A DNA stretch of 18,243 nucleotides from CAYLUN01 sp964386865 (GTDB taxonomy: Bacteria; Verrucomicrobiota; Kiritimatiellia; RFP12; UBA1067). The translations under genes were made by a program, and so were the position numbers. Under the pieces are notes generated by a model. The model was given only the letters and a program-made list of their open reading frames with translations, searched no databases and was not told the DNA's origin. Of this stretch, positions 6,858-14,029 are shown piece after piece (position 1 is the stretch's first letter; the number at the start of each line of letters is the position of its first letter). The DNA lies in assembly GCA_964386865.1 (NCBI GenBank), contig CAYLUN010000102.1, positions 1-18,243 of the forward strand, written 5' to 3'.

Positions 6858-7412
6858 ATGAACATCGACCTCTCCAAATGCTGGACCACCGGCGCGCAGC
6901 CCCCGGCCGCGCCGGACTCCGCCGACATCGAGACGCACGGCTCGCTTGTCGCGTTCCAGATCCACGTGGTGCGCTTCCTCACCGAGTGGCTGCCGCTCGC
7001 GCCCGTCACCGGCCAGGACAAGCCAGGCGCCTGCACCTACGCCGACAAGAAGACCGTCGCGTCCGAGGTCGAGAAGGCGCTCAAGTCCATCGGCGTCAGC
7101 ATGGTCGTGGGCCTCGACAGCGGCACGCGCAACGCGAGCCTGCGCAACGCCGTCACCTTTGACCCCTTCACTTTCGTCGTCAACATCGCCGAGAGCCCTG
7201 TCACCAACCGCAGCGCGGCCGGCACCGGCGTCACGGCCACGCGCTGCGCCGAGCTGGCCATGCTCTGCCTCTCCGGCGCGTCCCTGGGCAACGGGTGTTG
7301 CTCGGTCAAATCCTTCGCGGTCGGCGGCGAGCAGGGCTCGCTCCAGACCGCCGAGGTCACGTTTTCAACCGCCTACGCCATCATCCCGCCGGCCTCTCTG
7401 CTCTCAACCTAA
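6858..7412 (+). CDS. Probable tail terminator / completion protein (gp37-like position)
   Basis: This 184-residue protein lies between the connector and the tail tube, where Mu-like phages keep gp37 (DUF1834) or a tail terminator. I take the ATG at 6858. The frame is open much further upstream, but that region overlaps the connector gene in another frame. The protein shows mixed alpha/beta structure: a helix ETHGSLVAFQIHVVRFLTEW, a helix TVASEVEKALKSIG, strands MVVGLDSGT and FTFVVNIAES, and a C-terminal strand EVTFSTAYAIIP. This is compatible with the compact terminator fold. No sequence motif proves it. The start has no visible ribosome binding site because the heptamer repeat abuts it. Translation could depend on coupling to the upstream gene. 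Confidence 0.55.
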   Translation: MNIDLSKCWTTGAQPPAAPDSADIETHGSLVAFQIHVVRFLTEWLPLAPVTGQDKPGACTYADKKTVASEVEKALKSIGVSMVVGLDSGTRNASLRNAVTFDPFTFVVNIAESPVTNRSAAGTGVTATRCAELAMLCLSGASLGNGCCSVKSFAVGGEQGSLQTAEVTFSTAYAIIPPASLLST

Positions 7413-7438
7413 CAGCCTATAGCCAACAGCCTATAGCC
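7411..7438. repeat. 14-bp tandem duplication, heptamer family A variant (copy 3)
   Basis: AACAGCCTATAGCC is repeated exactly (7411-7424 and 7425-7438). It is a variant of the family A heptamers. The first copy overlaps the last two bases of the TAA stop of the preceding gene. A normal AAAGGA at 7445-7450 follows, so the next gene keeps its own ribosome binding site. Confidence 0.88.
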
Positions 7439-7458
7439 TCTCACAAAGGAACCACGCC

Positions 7459-8424
7459 ATGCCCGCATACGCCCCCACCATCGACCGCACCACGCTGCTC
7501 GAAGGCCCCGCCCACATCATCTTCGACAAGCCCGTCACAAAGGGCGACTGGAAGTACTGCTGGTGCAACGGCAACGTGACGTTCCAGCTCGTGCACAAGC
7601 CCAAGGAGATGGCCGTCGCGGGCTTCGGCCCCGTCGACGACCCGCGCATGGACGAGATCGTCGAGATCGACTTCACGCCCTCCGGCAATTTCAGCGAGGC
7701 CCTGTTCGACTGGATGTTCGGCGGCGTCTTCGCGCTGAAGGCCGGCCAGTCGATTTTCCCCTCCACCGACGCGCCGTGCTACCTGCACACGCTCGACGGC
7801 CAGCTCTGGACCGTGGCCAACGCCCGCGTCACCACCTTCCCCAAGATCCGCTTCGGCGCGGGCGGCCCGCGCTTCGAGGGCGCGGCCAAGATCACGGGCG
7901 TCATCAAGAAGTCCACGGCCCGCACCACGGCCGGCGCGCTCTTCACCGCGCCCGCCTCCGAGGCCTTCACCGCCGTCCCCGCGGGCACCGAGTGGATACA
8001 CCTGCCCTGCCAGGCCACGTGGGCGCTCACCTCCCCCGTGACCATCGTCACCGACGACAAGGGCTGGACGCTCACCGCCGCCCACACCATCAGCCCGCGC
8101 TACAACCCCGACGTGGGCACCTACGACTTCCGCGTCGACCAGGTGCGCGTCGAGGCCTCCTGCCGCCCGATCTCCCTCGACGACGCCGACCTCATCGCCG
8201 CCGCGATCATCGGCAGCAGCCGCGCCATCGGCCAGTCCAGCGTCTCGGCCTCGCTCACCCTGGCCGAGGACAACCCCGGCCTGACCGCCGTGCTCTACGG
8301 CGCGCGCCTGGTCAGCAAGCCCCAGGTCTACGGCGAGAAAGACCCGCGCTCCGGAGAGCTCACCTGGCGCGCCTACCCCGTGGCCGGCACCCACGCCGCC
8401 GTCGACATCACCCCCGCCGCCTAG
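7459..8424 (+). CDS. Major tail tube protein
   Basis: This 321-residue protein probably polymerises into the tail tube. The beta-rich makeup fits: EGPAHIIFDKPVTKG, a block DEIVEIDFTPSGNFSEALFDWMFG that resembles the tube segment with 'I.f.p.g..s..ll..lf', VTTFPKIRFGAGGPRFEGAAKITGVIKK, and a C-terminal module (residues about 180-321) that may be an Ig-like surface domain. It lies after the terminator gene. No sheath gene with a tail-sheath motif precedes it, so a siphovirus tail is more likely. AAAGGA at 7445-7450 sets the start. It could be a different structural protein, but its length, beta content and position favour the tube. Confidence 0.62.
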   Translation: MPAYAPTIDRTTLLEGPAHIIFDKPVTKGDWKYCWCNGNVTFQLVHKPKEMAVAGFGPVDDPRMDEIVEIDFTPSGNFSEALFDWMFGGVFALKAGQSIFPSTDAPCYLHTLDGQLWTVANARVTTFPKIRFGAGGPRFEGAAKITGVIKKSTARTTAGALFTAPASEAFTAVPAGTEWIHLPCQATWALTSPVTIVTDDKGWTLTAAHTISPRYNPDVGTYDFRVDQVRVEASCRPISLDDADLIAAAIIGSSRAIGQSSVSASLTLAEDNPGLTAVLYGARLVSKPQVYGEKDPRSGELTWRAYPVAGTHAAVDITPAA

Positions 8425-8435
8425 CCATCTCCCTA

Positions 8436-8465
8436 ACAGCCTACAGCCTACAGCCTACAGCCTAA
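8436..8465. repeat. Heptamer tandem repeat, family A (copy 4), cut by the assembly gap
   Basis: Four exact units of ACAGCCT (8436-8463) plus AA run straight into the unknown bases. The four units with two trailing A are identical to the copy at 36-65. The true length is unknown, and the repeat probably ended the contig. Confidence 0.88.
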
Positions 8466-8565
8466 NNNNNNNNNNNNNNNNNNNNNNNNNNNNNNNNNNN
8501 NNNNNNNNNNNNNNNNNNNNNNNNNNNNNNNNNNNNNNNNNNNNNNNNNNNNNNNNNNNNNNNNN
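8466..8565. other. Assembly gap of 100 unknown bases
   Basis: Exactly 100 N residues mark a scaffold join whose real size is unknown. The gap lies between the tail tube gene and a gene that seems to begin on the first known base. Tail genes may be missing here, for example a tail assembly chaperone pair. Confidence 0.98.
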
Positions 8566-9081
8566 GTGCAGCGCACGTACAAGCAAGGCGAGTCCGTCGC
8601 CTTTTCCATTACGCTCAAGGACGGGCTTAAGTCGCTTGTTACAACCAACGCCAGCGCCGTCTTCTACTGGTACACGAACGCGACCGCAAACCTCTGGTGG
8701 ACAAACGCTGCGAGCGTCACTTCCTCCGGCGTGGTCAGCTCCACGTGGACGCCCGCCATGGACACGGGCGCGGCAACGTACCCGTATTGGGTCGGGCTCT
8801 GGACGGCCGGCGCCACCACGCCAGTCTGGCGCGTCTCCGGCACGATCCGCCTGCTGACCAGCCCCGGCGTCACACCCAACAGCCTGCCGCTTCCCGTGCG
8901 CACGCTCGATTTCGCCGGCATCACCGTCACCAACGCCCCGTGGCTGTCCATCGCCGACTTTATAGCCGCCAGCAACGCCCTTGCAAGCGCCATCCAGACG
9001 GGAGGCACGGGCGTCACCAACCACGTCGAGGCCGTCGAGTTTGCGCCCGGACGCTTTCGCCTTTACCGAGTCACTAACTAG
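8566..9081 (+). CDS. Ig-like phage structural protein, 5' end probably lost in the gap
   Basis: The frame is open from the first base after the gap to the TAG at 9079-9081 (171 codons). The GTG at 8566 is the first codon seen, but it may be internal, so I treat the gene as possibly partial. Residues about 3-95 look like a beta-sandwich: TYKQGESVAFSITLKDG, AVFYWYTNA, VSSTWTPAMDTGAATYPYWVGLW, WRVSGTIRL. This pattern resembles the N-terminal domain of baseplate upper proteins (BppU/DUF2479) but without certainty. The rest is helical and Ala/Thr-rich, ending RFRLYRVTN. The next gene starts eight bases after the stop. Likely role: a baseplate or fibre attachment component. Confidence 0.6.
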   Translation: MQRTYKQGESVAFSITLKDGLKSLVTTNASAVFYWYTNATANLWWTNAASVTSSGVVSSTWTPAMDTGAATYPYWVGLWTAGATTPVWRVSGTIRLLTSPGVTPNSLPLPVRTLDFAGITVTNAPWLSIADFIAASNALASAIQTGGTGVTNHVEAVEFAPGRFRLYRVTN

Positions 9082-9089
9082 GAGACCCC

Positions 9090-11279
9090 ATGCGCACGTT
9101 GACATCCGCTTTCGTTTTCGCTCTGCTCTCCCTCGCCGCCTCGGGCGGCACCCTGATCGGCGAGATTGACATCACCGCCGACCGCGCGGTGTCCATGACC
9201 GGCGCGCAGTCCAACCGACTGGAGGAGGCCCGGTCTCGGCAGTACTCGTTCACAGATCCGCGCTACTGGATTGATTGGCGCGGGCCTACCGGCACCGTCT
9301 ACGAGGCGACAACCAAGGCCTGGCACCTGGTCGTCCACGACTATATCTTGAGCGAGGGCGAGGGCGGCGCGGTCATCACCAACGCGGCGCCAGGCACGCA
9401 CCGCATGGTCGGCCTCCCCAACCCCCTCGCCGAATTTGCGTCGGGCGCGTCCGGAGACGGCTGGACTGCCTATTGCGACGACCTTTACATCACGGCCGGC
9501 TCGTCCACTGCGGAGTGGCAGTGGAGCCACGACCAGAGCACGAACGATTTCGACCTCGCTCTTGTATATCCTGATCCGTCTCTGTCCGGCGGTGGCTTAT
9601 CCGCTTCAATGCGCTGGTTCACGGTCACCAACATCGTCGGCATCATTCCTCCGCTTGACCAGAGCGCCTACACGTGGCAGGGCTCGAAGACGATACCGTC
9701 CACGCACGTGACGACCAACTACGGAGGCTACGCGTCCGGATCTAACCTCGTATGGCTCATCCCCCCGACCGCCGCTAAGCACTCGGTCACCGGCACCGTC
9801 GACGTCACCGGCGACCGCTACGTCACCGGCGTGTCGTTTATGAAGTTCTTCAGTAAGCTGAGCGGCGACCTGTCTATTCCGACAGTCAGCTTCCGCGACT
9901 ACCGCACGTCGCCCACGTCTTGGCGCGTCGAAGCCGTCATAGACTCGGCGCCCTATCTGCTCAGCGCCTCTTACTTCGCCGGGCTTTCGAACCTTGTGGT
10001 CTACACTTTCGACCGCTTTGACATGCAGCCACTGGCCCGCACAAACGACGCCGCCGGCATCACCGCTCTGGTCGACGGCCTGACCGAGCTTGAAGGAGCC
10101 CCCTTAACGGAAGGCGCGTACGGCCGCAATGTAGTCAACGCCTCCAGCCTGCGCCGCTACGTCGACGCCCGCAAGGACGAGCTGGCCGACCACGCCTGGG
10201 CGCGCACGCCGCGCGGGTTGGACGCGCCTGAGCCCGGCATCGTCACCATCGACGAGCCCCTCGTGCAGCAGGGCGCCGTGGCCACGCTGCAAAGCGGAGA
10301 CTGGTACATGTTCAGCTACGAAGGCGGAGACTGGTACAGCGCGACCACCGGCAGTGTGTGGCGCGTCGGCCCTTCCGGCCGCGTCGCCTTCGAGATCAAC
10401 TCGACCAACCGCATGCTGCACATCTCATCCTTCTCCGTCACTTCCGGCGTCGCCGCGATTACCGTCGCCACCAACTGGCTGTCCGGCACGCCTTCCATCG
10501 AGTACAGCGCCGGCTTAATCTACCCTCAGTGGCTGGCCTGCCCCGCGCAGGTCGGCGTCAACAACGTGTCCAACTGGGTCTTCACGTGCCCGGCCACCGC
10601 TGGCCAGCGCTTTTTTCGCGCGATAGACCCCAGCGGCGACAACTACCTGCGCTCGGCCTTCCGCCACCAGTTCGACGCGGGCGTCACGCTTGGCGGCGTC
10701 ACCCTCAACGCGTGGCCGCAGTCAGGCGGCGTCTCAGCCAGCATCGTCACGGGTATCGTAACAGCCGCAACATCCTCTTTTGTCGCATCCTCCTCCGTCC
10801 CCACAATTGTCTCTGCGCTTGCCCCGACCAACGGGCCGGCTTTTACGGGTTCGCTGCGTCACAACGGCGTGGAGGGCCTGTTGGCGTCCACCAACAGGTT
10901 CTGGTACCCGCTCGGAGCCAAGACGATTTCCGCAAACACAAACTCGACCGTGACGTGGGACATGCCGATCAACTCTGGTCCTGTCACCTTCCGCATCAGA
11001 TGCAAAGACGCTGCCGGAGGGACGAATTTCTTTTGCGCGGTTCAGTTCTTTTCGGCCGCGATCACTCCCTTCACAAACAACGTGTATATGGAGCGGACAC
11101 GTTATGTCGACGTCACTTGCTCGACGCCCACAAACACGTCGGTTCCGTACGTCAACTACACGCAGGCTTTGTTCATTATCGGCCGCGCCGGCAACCCGCC
11201 GGTCGACGTCGGCGCGCACACGTTTACCGCGTGGTGGTCGCCTGCCACTGTCGCCGAGTCTGCTGCCGCAGGACTCTGA
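9090..11279 (+). CDS. Large Sec-exported fibre-like or surface protein
   Basis: This is a 729-residue protein. AGGAG at 9080-9084 supports the start. The first 20 residues form a signal peptide (MRTLTSAFVFALLSLAASGG). The mature part is rich in Ser, Thr, Asn, Gly and aromatic residues with many predicted strands. Repeated short motifs of the type VxGDRYVTG and GDWYxFSYEGGDWYS occur at about residues 240-420. GQRFFRAIDPSGDNYLR at about 508 matches the closing strand common in secreted proteins of Verrucomicrobiota-type bacteria. LGGVTLNAWP at about 533 resembles a fibre repeat. It may be a tail fibre, or a prophage-encoded adhesin or receptor-modifying protein. Codon use is visibly looser than in the head genes, as in fast-evolving host-range genes. 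Function is unproven. Confidence 0.7.
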   Translation: MRTLTSAFVFALLSLAASGGTLIGEIDITADRAVSMTGAQSNRLEEARSRQYSFTDPRYWIDWRGPTGTVYEATTKAWHLVVHDYILSEGEGGAVITNAAPGTHRMVGLPNPLAEFASGASGDGWTAYCDDLYITAGSSTAEWQWSHDQSTNDFDLALVYPDPSLSGGGLSASMRWFTVTNIVGIIPPLDQSAYTWQGSKTIPSTHVTTNYGGYASGSNLVWLIPPTAAKHSVTGTVDVTGDRYVTGVSFMKFFSKLSGDLSIPTVSFRDYRTSPTSWRVEAVIDSAPYLLSASYFAGLSNLVVYTFDRFDMQPLARTNDAAGITALVDGLTELEGAPLTEGAYGRNVVNASSLRRYVDARKDELADHAWARTPRGLDAPEPGIVTIDEPLVQQGAVATLQSGDWYMFSYEGGDWYSATTGSVWRVGPSGRVAFEINSTNRMLHISSFSVTSGVAAITVATNWLSGTPSIEYSAGLIYPQWLACPAQVGVNNVSNWVFTCPATAGQRFFRAIDPSGDNYLRSAFRHQFDAGVTLGGVTLNAWPQSGGVSASIVTGIVTAATSSFVASSSVPTIVSALAPTNGPAFTGSLRHNGVEGLLASTNRFWYPLGAKTISANTNSTVTWDMPINSGPVTFRIRCKDAAGGTNFFCAVQFFSAAITPFTNNVYMERTRYVDVTCSTPTNTSVPYVNYTQALFIIGRAGNPPVDVGAHTFTAWWSPATVAESAAAGL

Positions 11280-11321
11280 TTTATTACGCTCACACCAACA
11301 ACCCAAAAGGAGACCCGTAAC

Positions 11322-11921
11322 ATGAAGGCATCACGCATCAGTCTGTTCACCCTCGCGGCCGCGCTGTCGGTCGCGCTCGGCTGCGCTACCGGCCAGCCCG
11401 CGTCCAAGGCCCAGACGTTCAAGGCCTACGACAACACCGTTAACATCAACGTCACGCTGCACGCCACTGATCCGCGCGGCCCGGAGTGCCAGGAGCTGCC
11501 GGTCACCATTGTCATCACCGACATCTTCGGCAGCCTCGCCGCCGACGCGTCGGCCGGCGCGAACGACTCCACCACGCAGACCGCCGCGCCCCAGCTCGCG
11601 GCCGGCCTGACCGGCGACAAGCCCATTGAGACCGCGGGCGAGACCGCCAAGACCGCGATGACCGGAGGCGGCAGCTCCGCCGCTGACGCGGGTGCTGCGC
11701 TGGCCAAAAAAGGCGTGGAGTACGTCCGCGAGAAGGTCTCCACCAACTCGACGGCCGAAGCCTCGTCCGCGGCTCCGGCCGCAGACGCCAAGGCGTCCGA
11801 AACCGCCAAGGAATCCGAAACCGCCAAGCCCGCTGAGCCGCAGAAGCCTGCCGAGCCGACGAAGCCATCGGCGCCGACTAACTGCGAAGGCCAGGCGTGC
11901 GAGGAGGGGGCCAAGAAATGA
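11322..11921 (+). CDS. Putative lipoprotein with Pro-rich linker
   Basis: This is a 199-residue protein with AAGGAG at 11307-11312. The N-terminus is a lipoprotein-type signal (basic Lys and Arg, hydrophobic LFTLAAALSVAL, then G-C at 20-21). The next roughly 40 residues carry strands TVNINVTLHAT and ELPVTIVITDIFG. The rest is low-complexity, Ala/Ser/Thr/Lys-rich and probably extended, with a Pro-Ala-Glu repeat at about 170-183. The C-terminus holds a Cys pair, CEGQAC. The gene is followed by a 4-base overlap with another small lipoprotein-like gene and then a DUF1353-like gene. An outer-membrane spanin-like or envelope-spanning role is possible, but no family is recognised. Confidence 0.65.
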   Translation: MKASRISLFTLAAALSVALGCATGQPASKAQTFKAYDNTVNINVTLHATDPRGPECQELPVTIVITDIFGSLAADASAGANDSTTQTAAPQLAAGLTGDKPIETAGETAKTAMTGGGSSAADAGAALAKKGVEYVREKVSTNSTAEASSAAPAADAKASETAKESETAKPAEPQKPAEPTKPSAPTNCEGQACEEGAKK

Positions 11922-12064
11922 CGCGCCGCGCCCTCGCCGCCGCCTGTTCCGCCGCCGCGCTCCTCGCGGCCGTGCTGGGCTTTGGCGGCTGCGAGGGCTG
12001 CGCGCTGCTTGCGCCCGAAGGCGAGAGCGGTTTCTACAGCGTCGCAGCGGAGGCCGCGCAGTGA
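11918..12064 (+). CDS. Small lipoprotein-like peptide (48 residues)
   Basis: The start ATG at 11918 overlaps the stop of the preceding lipoprotein (ATGA), with GAGGAGG at 11901-11907 ten bases upstream. The product has two Arg at the N-terminus, a long Ala/Leu hydrophobic segment, then G-F-G-G-C-E-G-C at 21-28, which could serve as lipobox and second Cys, followed by a short mature tail ending SVAAEAAQ. The size and lipobox fit a small outer-membrane lysis lipoprotein (o-spanin type) or an entericidin-like peptide. The stop overlaps the next GTG start, so three genes are coupled in a row. No endolysin or holin was seen beside them. Confidence 0.6.
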   Translation: MTRRALAAACSAAALLAAVLGFGGCEGCALLAPEGESGFYSVAAEAAQ

Positions 12065-12531
12065 ACACTCCCAACACCCTCAAGTATTCCGTCGCCCCGG
12101 AGGGCAGCCCGGACAGGTTCGTGCTCGACGAAGACGCCGTCTTCGAGTGGCGCTCGCCCCCGCGCTGGATCTACGCGCTGGTGTCGCGCCGGTCCGTGTT
12201 CCTGCCCTCCGGCTATATCCACGCCTTCGCTTTCAACGGCAAGCGCTACCTGCACGTGCGGCTCTACGCGGGCTGGTTCTTCGCCGTCTCCGTGGCGCCC
12301 TCGTTCGCCCGCGCGCTTCCCGCCGCCTGCCTGCACGACTGGCTCTACAAGTTCGCCGCCGACTTCGCCCGCTGCTGGGGCTGCCCCGTCCGCACGGTCA
12401 CGCACCTGGCCGACCATTGGTTCCTCTCCCTCATGCGCGCCACCGGCTTTCTTCTTAAGCGCACCTACTTCCTCGCCGTGCGCATTCTCGGCTACGCCTT
12501 CACCCGCCTGTTCGGCGACAACCGCCCCTGA
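12061..12531 (+). CDS. DUF1353-like phage protein
   Basis: This 156-residue protein starts at GTG 12061, overlapping the TGA of the small lipoprotein. GGAGG at 12049-12053 lies seven bases upstream, so this start is well supported over longer open frames. The features fit DUF1353: an N-terminal strand region WIYALVSRRSVFLPSGYIHAF, the conserved LHDWLY at residues 91-96, and an A-D-x-x-F/L-x-x-x-M-x-x-x-G pattern at 117-130 (ADHWFLSLMRATGF). DUF1353 proteins are common in phages, often near lysis or tail genes, but their activity is not established. The C-terminal 25 residues are hydrophobic and basic and may contact the membrane. The context with two lipoproteins suggests an envelope or lysis role, which is inference. 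Confidence 0.72.
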   Translation: MNTPNTLKYSVAPEGSPDRFVLDEDAVFEWRSPPRWIYALVSRRSVFLPSGYIHAFAFNGKRYLHVRLYAGWFFAVSVAPSFARALPAACLHDWLYKFAADFARCWGCPVRTVTHLADHWFLSLMRATGFLLKRTYFLAVRILGYAFTRLFGDNRP

Positions 12532-12533
12532 CC

Positions 12534-12568
12534 TTCTCACCTCTCACCTCTTACCTCTTACTTCTTAC
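12534..12568. repeat. Heptamer tandem repeat, family B
   Basis: Five consecutive heptamers with consensus YTCTYAC (variants TTCTCAC, CTCTCAC, CTCTTAC twice, TTCTTAC) fill the spacer between 12531 and the ATG at 12578. The sequence differs from family A, but the unit length and the gene-spacer location are the same. No Shine-Dalgarno sequence is left before the next start. Confidence 0.88.
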
Positions 12569-12577
12569 CTCATCCCC

Positions 12578-13432
12578 ATGTACCCGTCCGTCATACTTGA
12601 GCCCGCCACCTTTGCGGAGGCCTTGCAAGACCGCTCCCTGCGCGGCCTGCTTCCGGCCTCGCTGTCTTCGGAAGAGCTGATGGCGCTCGACCCGCTCATC
12701 CGCCAGCGGTCCGTCTTTTCCTCCCGCGTCGAGAGCGCCCGCCACCTCACCGTGCTCGACAACATCATCGCCATGACGCTCGACCCCGAGCGCAACCCGG
12801 ACGGCTCGCCCCGCGAGCCCGGCCAGTACATGACCGAGGCCCGCGCCCGCATGCTGCTGCGCGCCCACCTGGAGCAGCTCGGCTACCAGCCCCAGGATGG
12901 CGCGGAGGGCGGCATCACCGATCTGCGCAGCGAGGCGCGCATCCGCATGCAGCTCGACTACCCCGTTTCCTTCGCCCGCAATTTCGGCCACGCCAAGCAG
13001 ATGAACGACCCGGCCGTCCTGAACGAGTTTCCCGGCCAGCGCCTGCTGCCCTCCTTCGCCGACGAGCCGCGCGGCGACGCCTGGTGGTCGGCCCGCTGGC
13101 AGGCGGCAGGCCTGCCAGGCCCCTTCGGCTCCGACTTTGTGGCGCTGCGCTCCGACCCCGGCTGGAAGCGCCTGTCGATCTTTGGCTACGCCTATCCGCC
13201 TTTCGCCTGGGGCAGCAAGCGCGAGGTCGAGGACGTAGACCGCGAGACCTGCGAGGCCTACGGCCTGATCGCCCCCGGCGAGACGCCCGAGCCCGCCGAC
13301 CTGGGCGAGAACAATCCCCTCGTCTCTTCGCTGCCGGACGGCTCGCCCGACCTGATGCGGGCGATCCTGTCTCAGTTCCCCGGCGCCACGTTTGAGGACG
13401 GCGTCATCACCCAGCTCGTCAACGAGGGCTAG
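12578..13432 (+). CDS. Putative minor head protein (Mu gp30 / gp7-like), tentative
   Basis: This 284-residue protein has no motif I can name with certainty. It has a helical N-terminal half, TEARARMLLRAHLEQLGYQPQ at about 86-106, DLRSEARIRMQLDYPVSFARNFGHAKQ at about 115-141, W-S-A-R-W-Q-A-A-G at 170-178, GSDFVALRSDPGWKRLSIFG at about 184-203, and YPPFAWGSKREVEDVDR at 206-222. This succession (helices, W-x-R-W, 'ALrkDp.W..LS.Fg', 'PPF..gS...v.dV.r') is one I associate with phage minor head or morphogenesis proteins in the gp30 slot. Usually such a gene lies next to the portal; here it follows the lipoprotein cassette. It lacks a ribosome binding site because repeat B adjoins it. It is followed closely by a gp31-like gene, which supports the assignment. 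Confidence 0.5.
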   Translation: MYPSVILEPATFAEALQDRSLRGLLPASLSSEELMALDPLIRQRSVFSSRVESARHLTVLDNIIAMTLDPERNPDGSPREPGQYMTEARARMLLRAHLEQLGYQPQDGAEGGITDLRSEARIRMQLDYPVSFARNFGHAKQMNDPAVLNEFPGQRLLPSFADEPRGDAWWSARWQAAGLPGPFGSDFVALRSDPGWKRLSIFGYAYPPFAWGSKREVEDVDRETCEAYGLIAPGETPEPADLGENNPLVSSLPDGSPDLMRAILSQFPGATFEDGVITQLVNEG

Positions 13433-13438
13433 ACCGCC

Positions 13439-14029
13439 ATGCCGCTTTCCGTCACCATCGAGCGCGACGACACCGCTCGCCTGCTCCGGTCCATCGGCCC
13501 GGTCACGGCCGCCGAGTCCGCCGCCGTGGCGGCCGAGCTCGCAAGGCTCTTGCAGCGACACCTCCGCGCCCGCGACGCCAGCCACGCCCACCAGTATCCG
13601 GACGGCGGCCGCCGCTCGCACTTCTGGCGCAAGGCCGCCGAGTCCGTCTCCTTCGCGTCCGACGCCACATCCTCCACCGTCACCGTCACGCACCAGGGCG
13701 TGCGCCTGCGCTACGCGGGTGCGCCCAAGGGCATCGGCCCGGTCAACGCGGGGGCTCTGGCGATCCCCGCCGCACCCGAGGCCTACGGCCGCCTGCCGCG
13801 CGAGATCTCCGACCTGCGCATCGTCGTCTTCAAGGGCAAGAACAAAGCGGCCCTCGTGCAGAAGCCTGGCAAAGGCGAATACCTCGGCAAGGTCATGTTC
13901 TGGCTCATCAGGCGCACCAAGCGGATAGCGGCCGACCCCACCGTGCTGCCGCCCGCCCAGGTCGTGCTCGGCATGTCCGCGCTGCGCATCAGACAGTCAC
14001 GCACAAGGAGTGTTTTCAATGGGCAATAA
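13439..14029 (+). CDS. Putative virion morphogenesis / tail completion protein (Mu gp31/gpG-like)
   Basis: This is a 196-residue protein that starts six bases after the preceding stop. A helical N-terminus (VAAELARLLQRHLRARD) leads to HQYPDGGRRSHFWRKAAESVSF at 51-72, reminiscent of the 'HF...G.r..FW..la.s..' core of phage virion morphogenesis proteins. A beta segment TVTVTHQGVRLRYAG and a stretch ALAIPAAPEAYGRLPREISDLRIVV follow. This suits a neck or tail completion protein acting where the tail meets the head. The last 11 bases overlap the tape measure gene, including its ribosome binding site. The family call is from pattern and neighbour, not from a decisive motif. Confidence 0.5.
   Translation: MPLSVTIERDDTARLLRSIGPVTAAESAAVAAELARLLQRHLRARDASHAHQYPDGGRRSHFWRKAAESVSFASDATSSTVTVTHQGVRLRYAGAPKGIGPVNAGALAIPAAPEAYGRLPREISDLRIVVFKGKNKAALVQKPGKGEYLGKVMFWLIRRTKRIAADPTVLPPAQVVLGMSALRIRQSRTRSVFNGQ

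Noticed and set aside
36..8465. Heptamer arrays as a CRISPR array
   Set aside because: The units are 7 bp, tandem and without unique spacers. No Cas gene is present.
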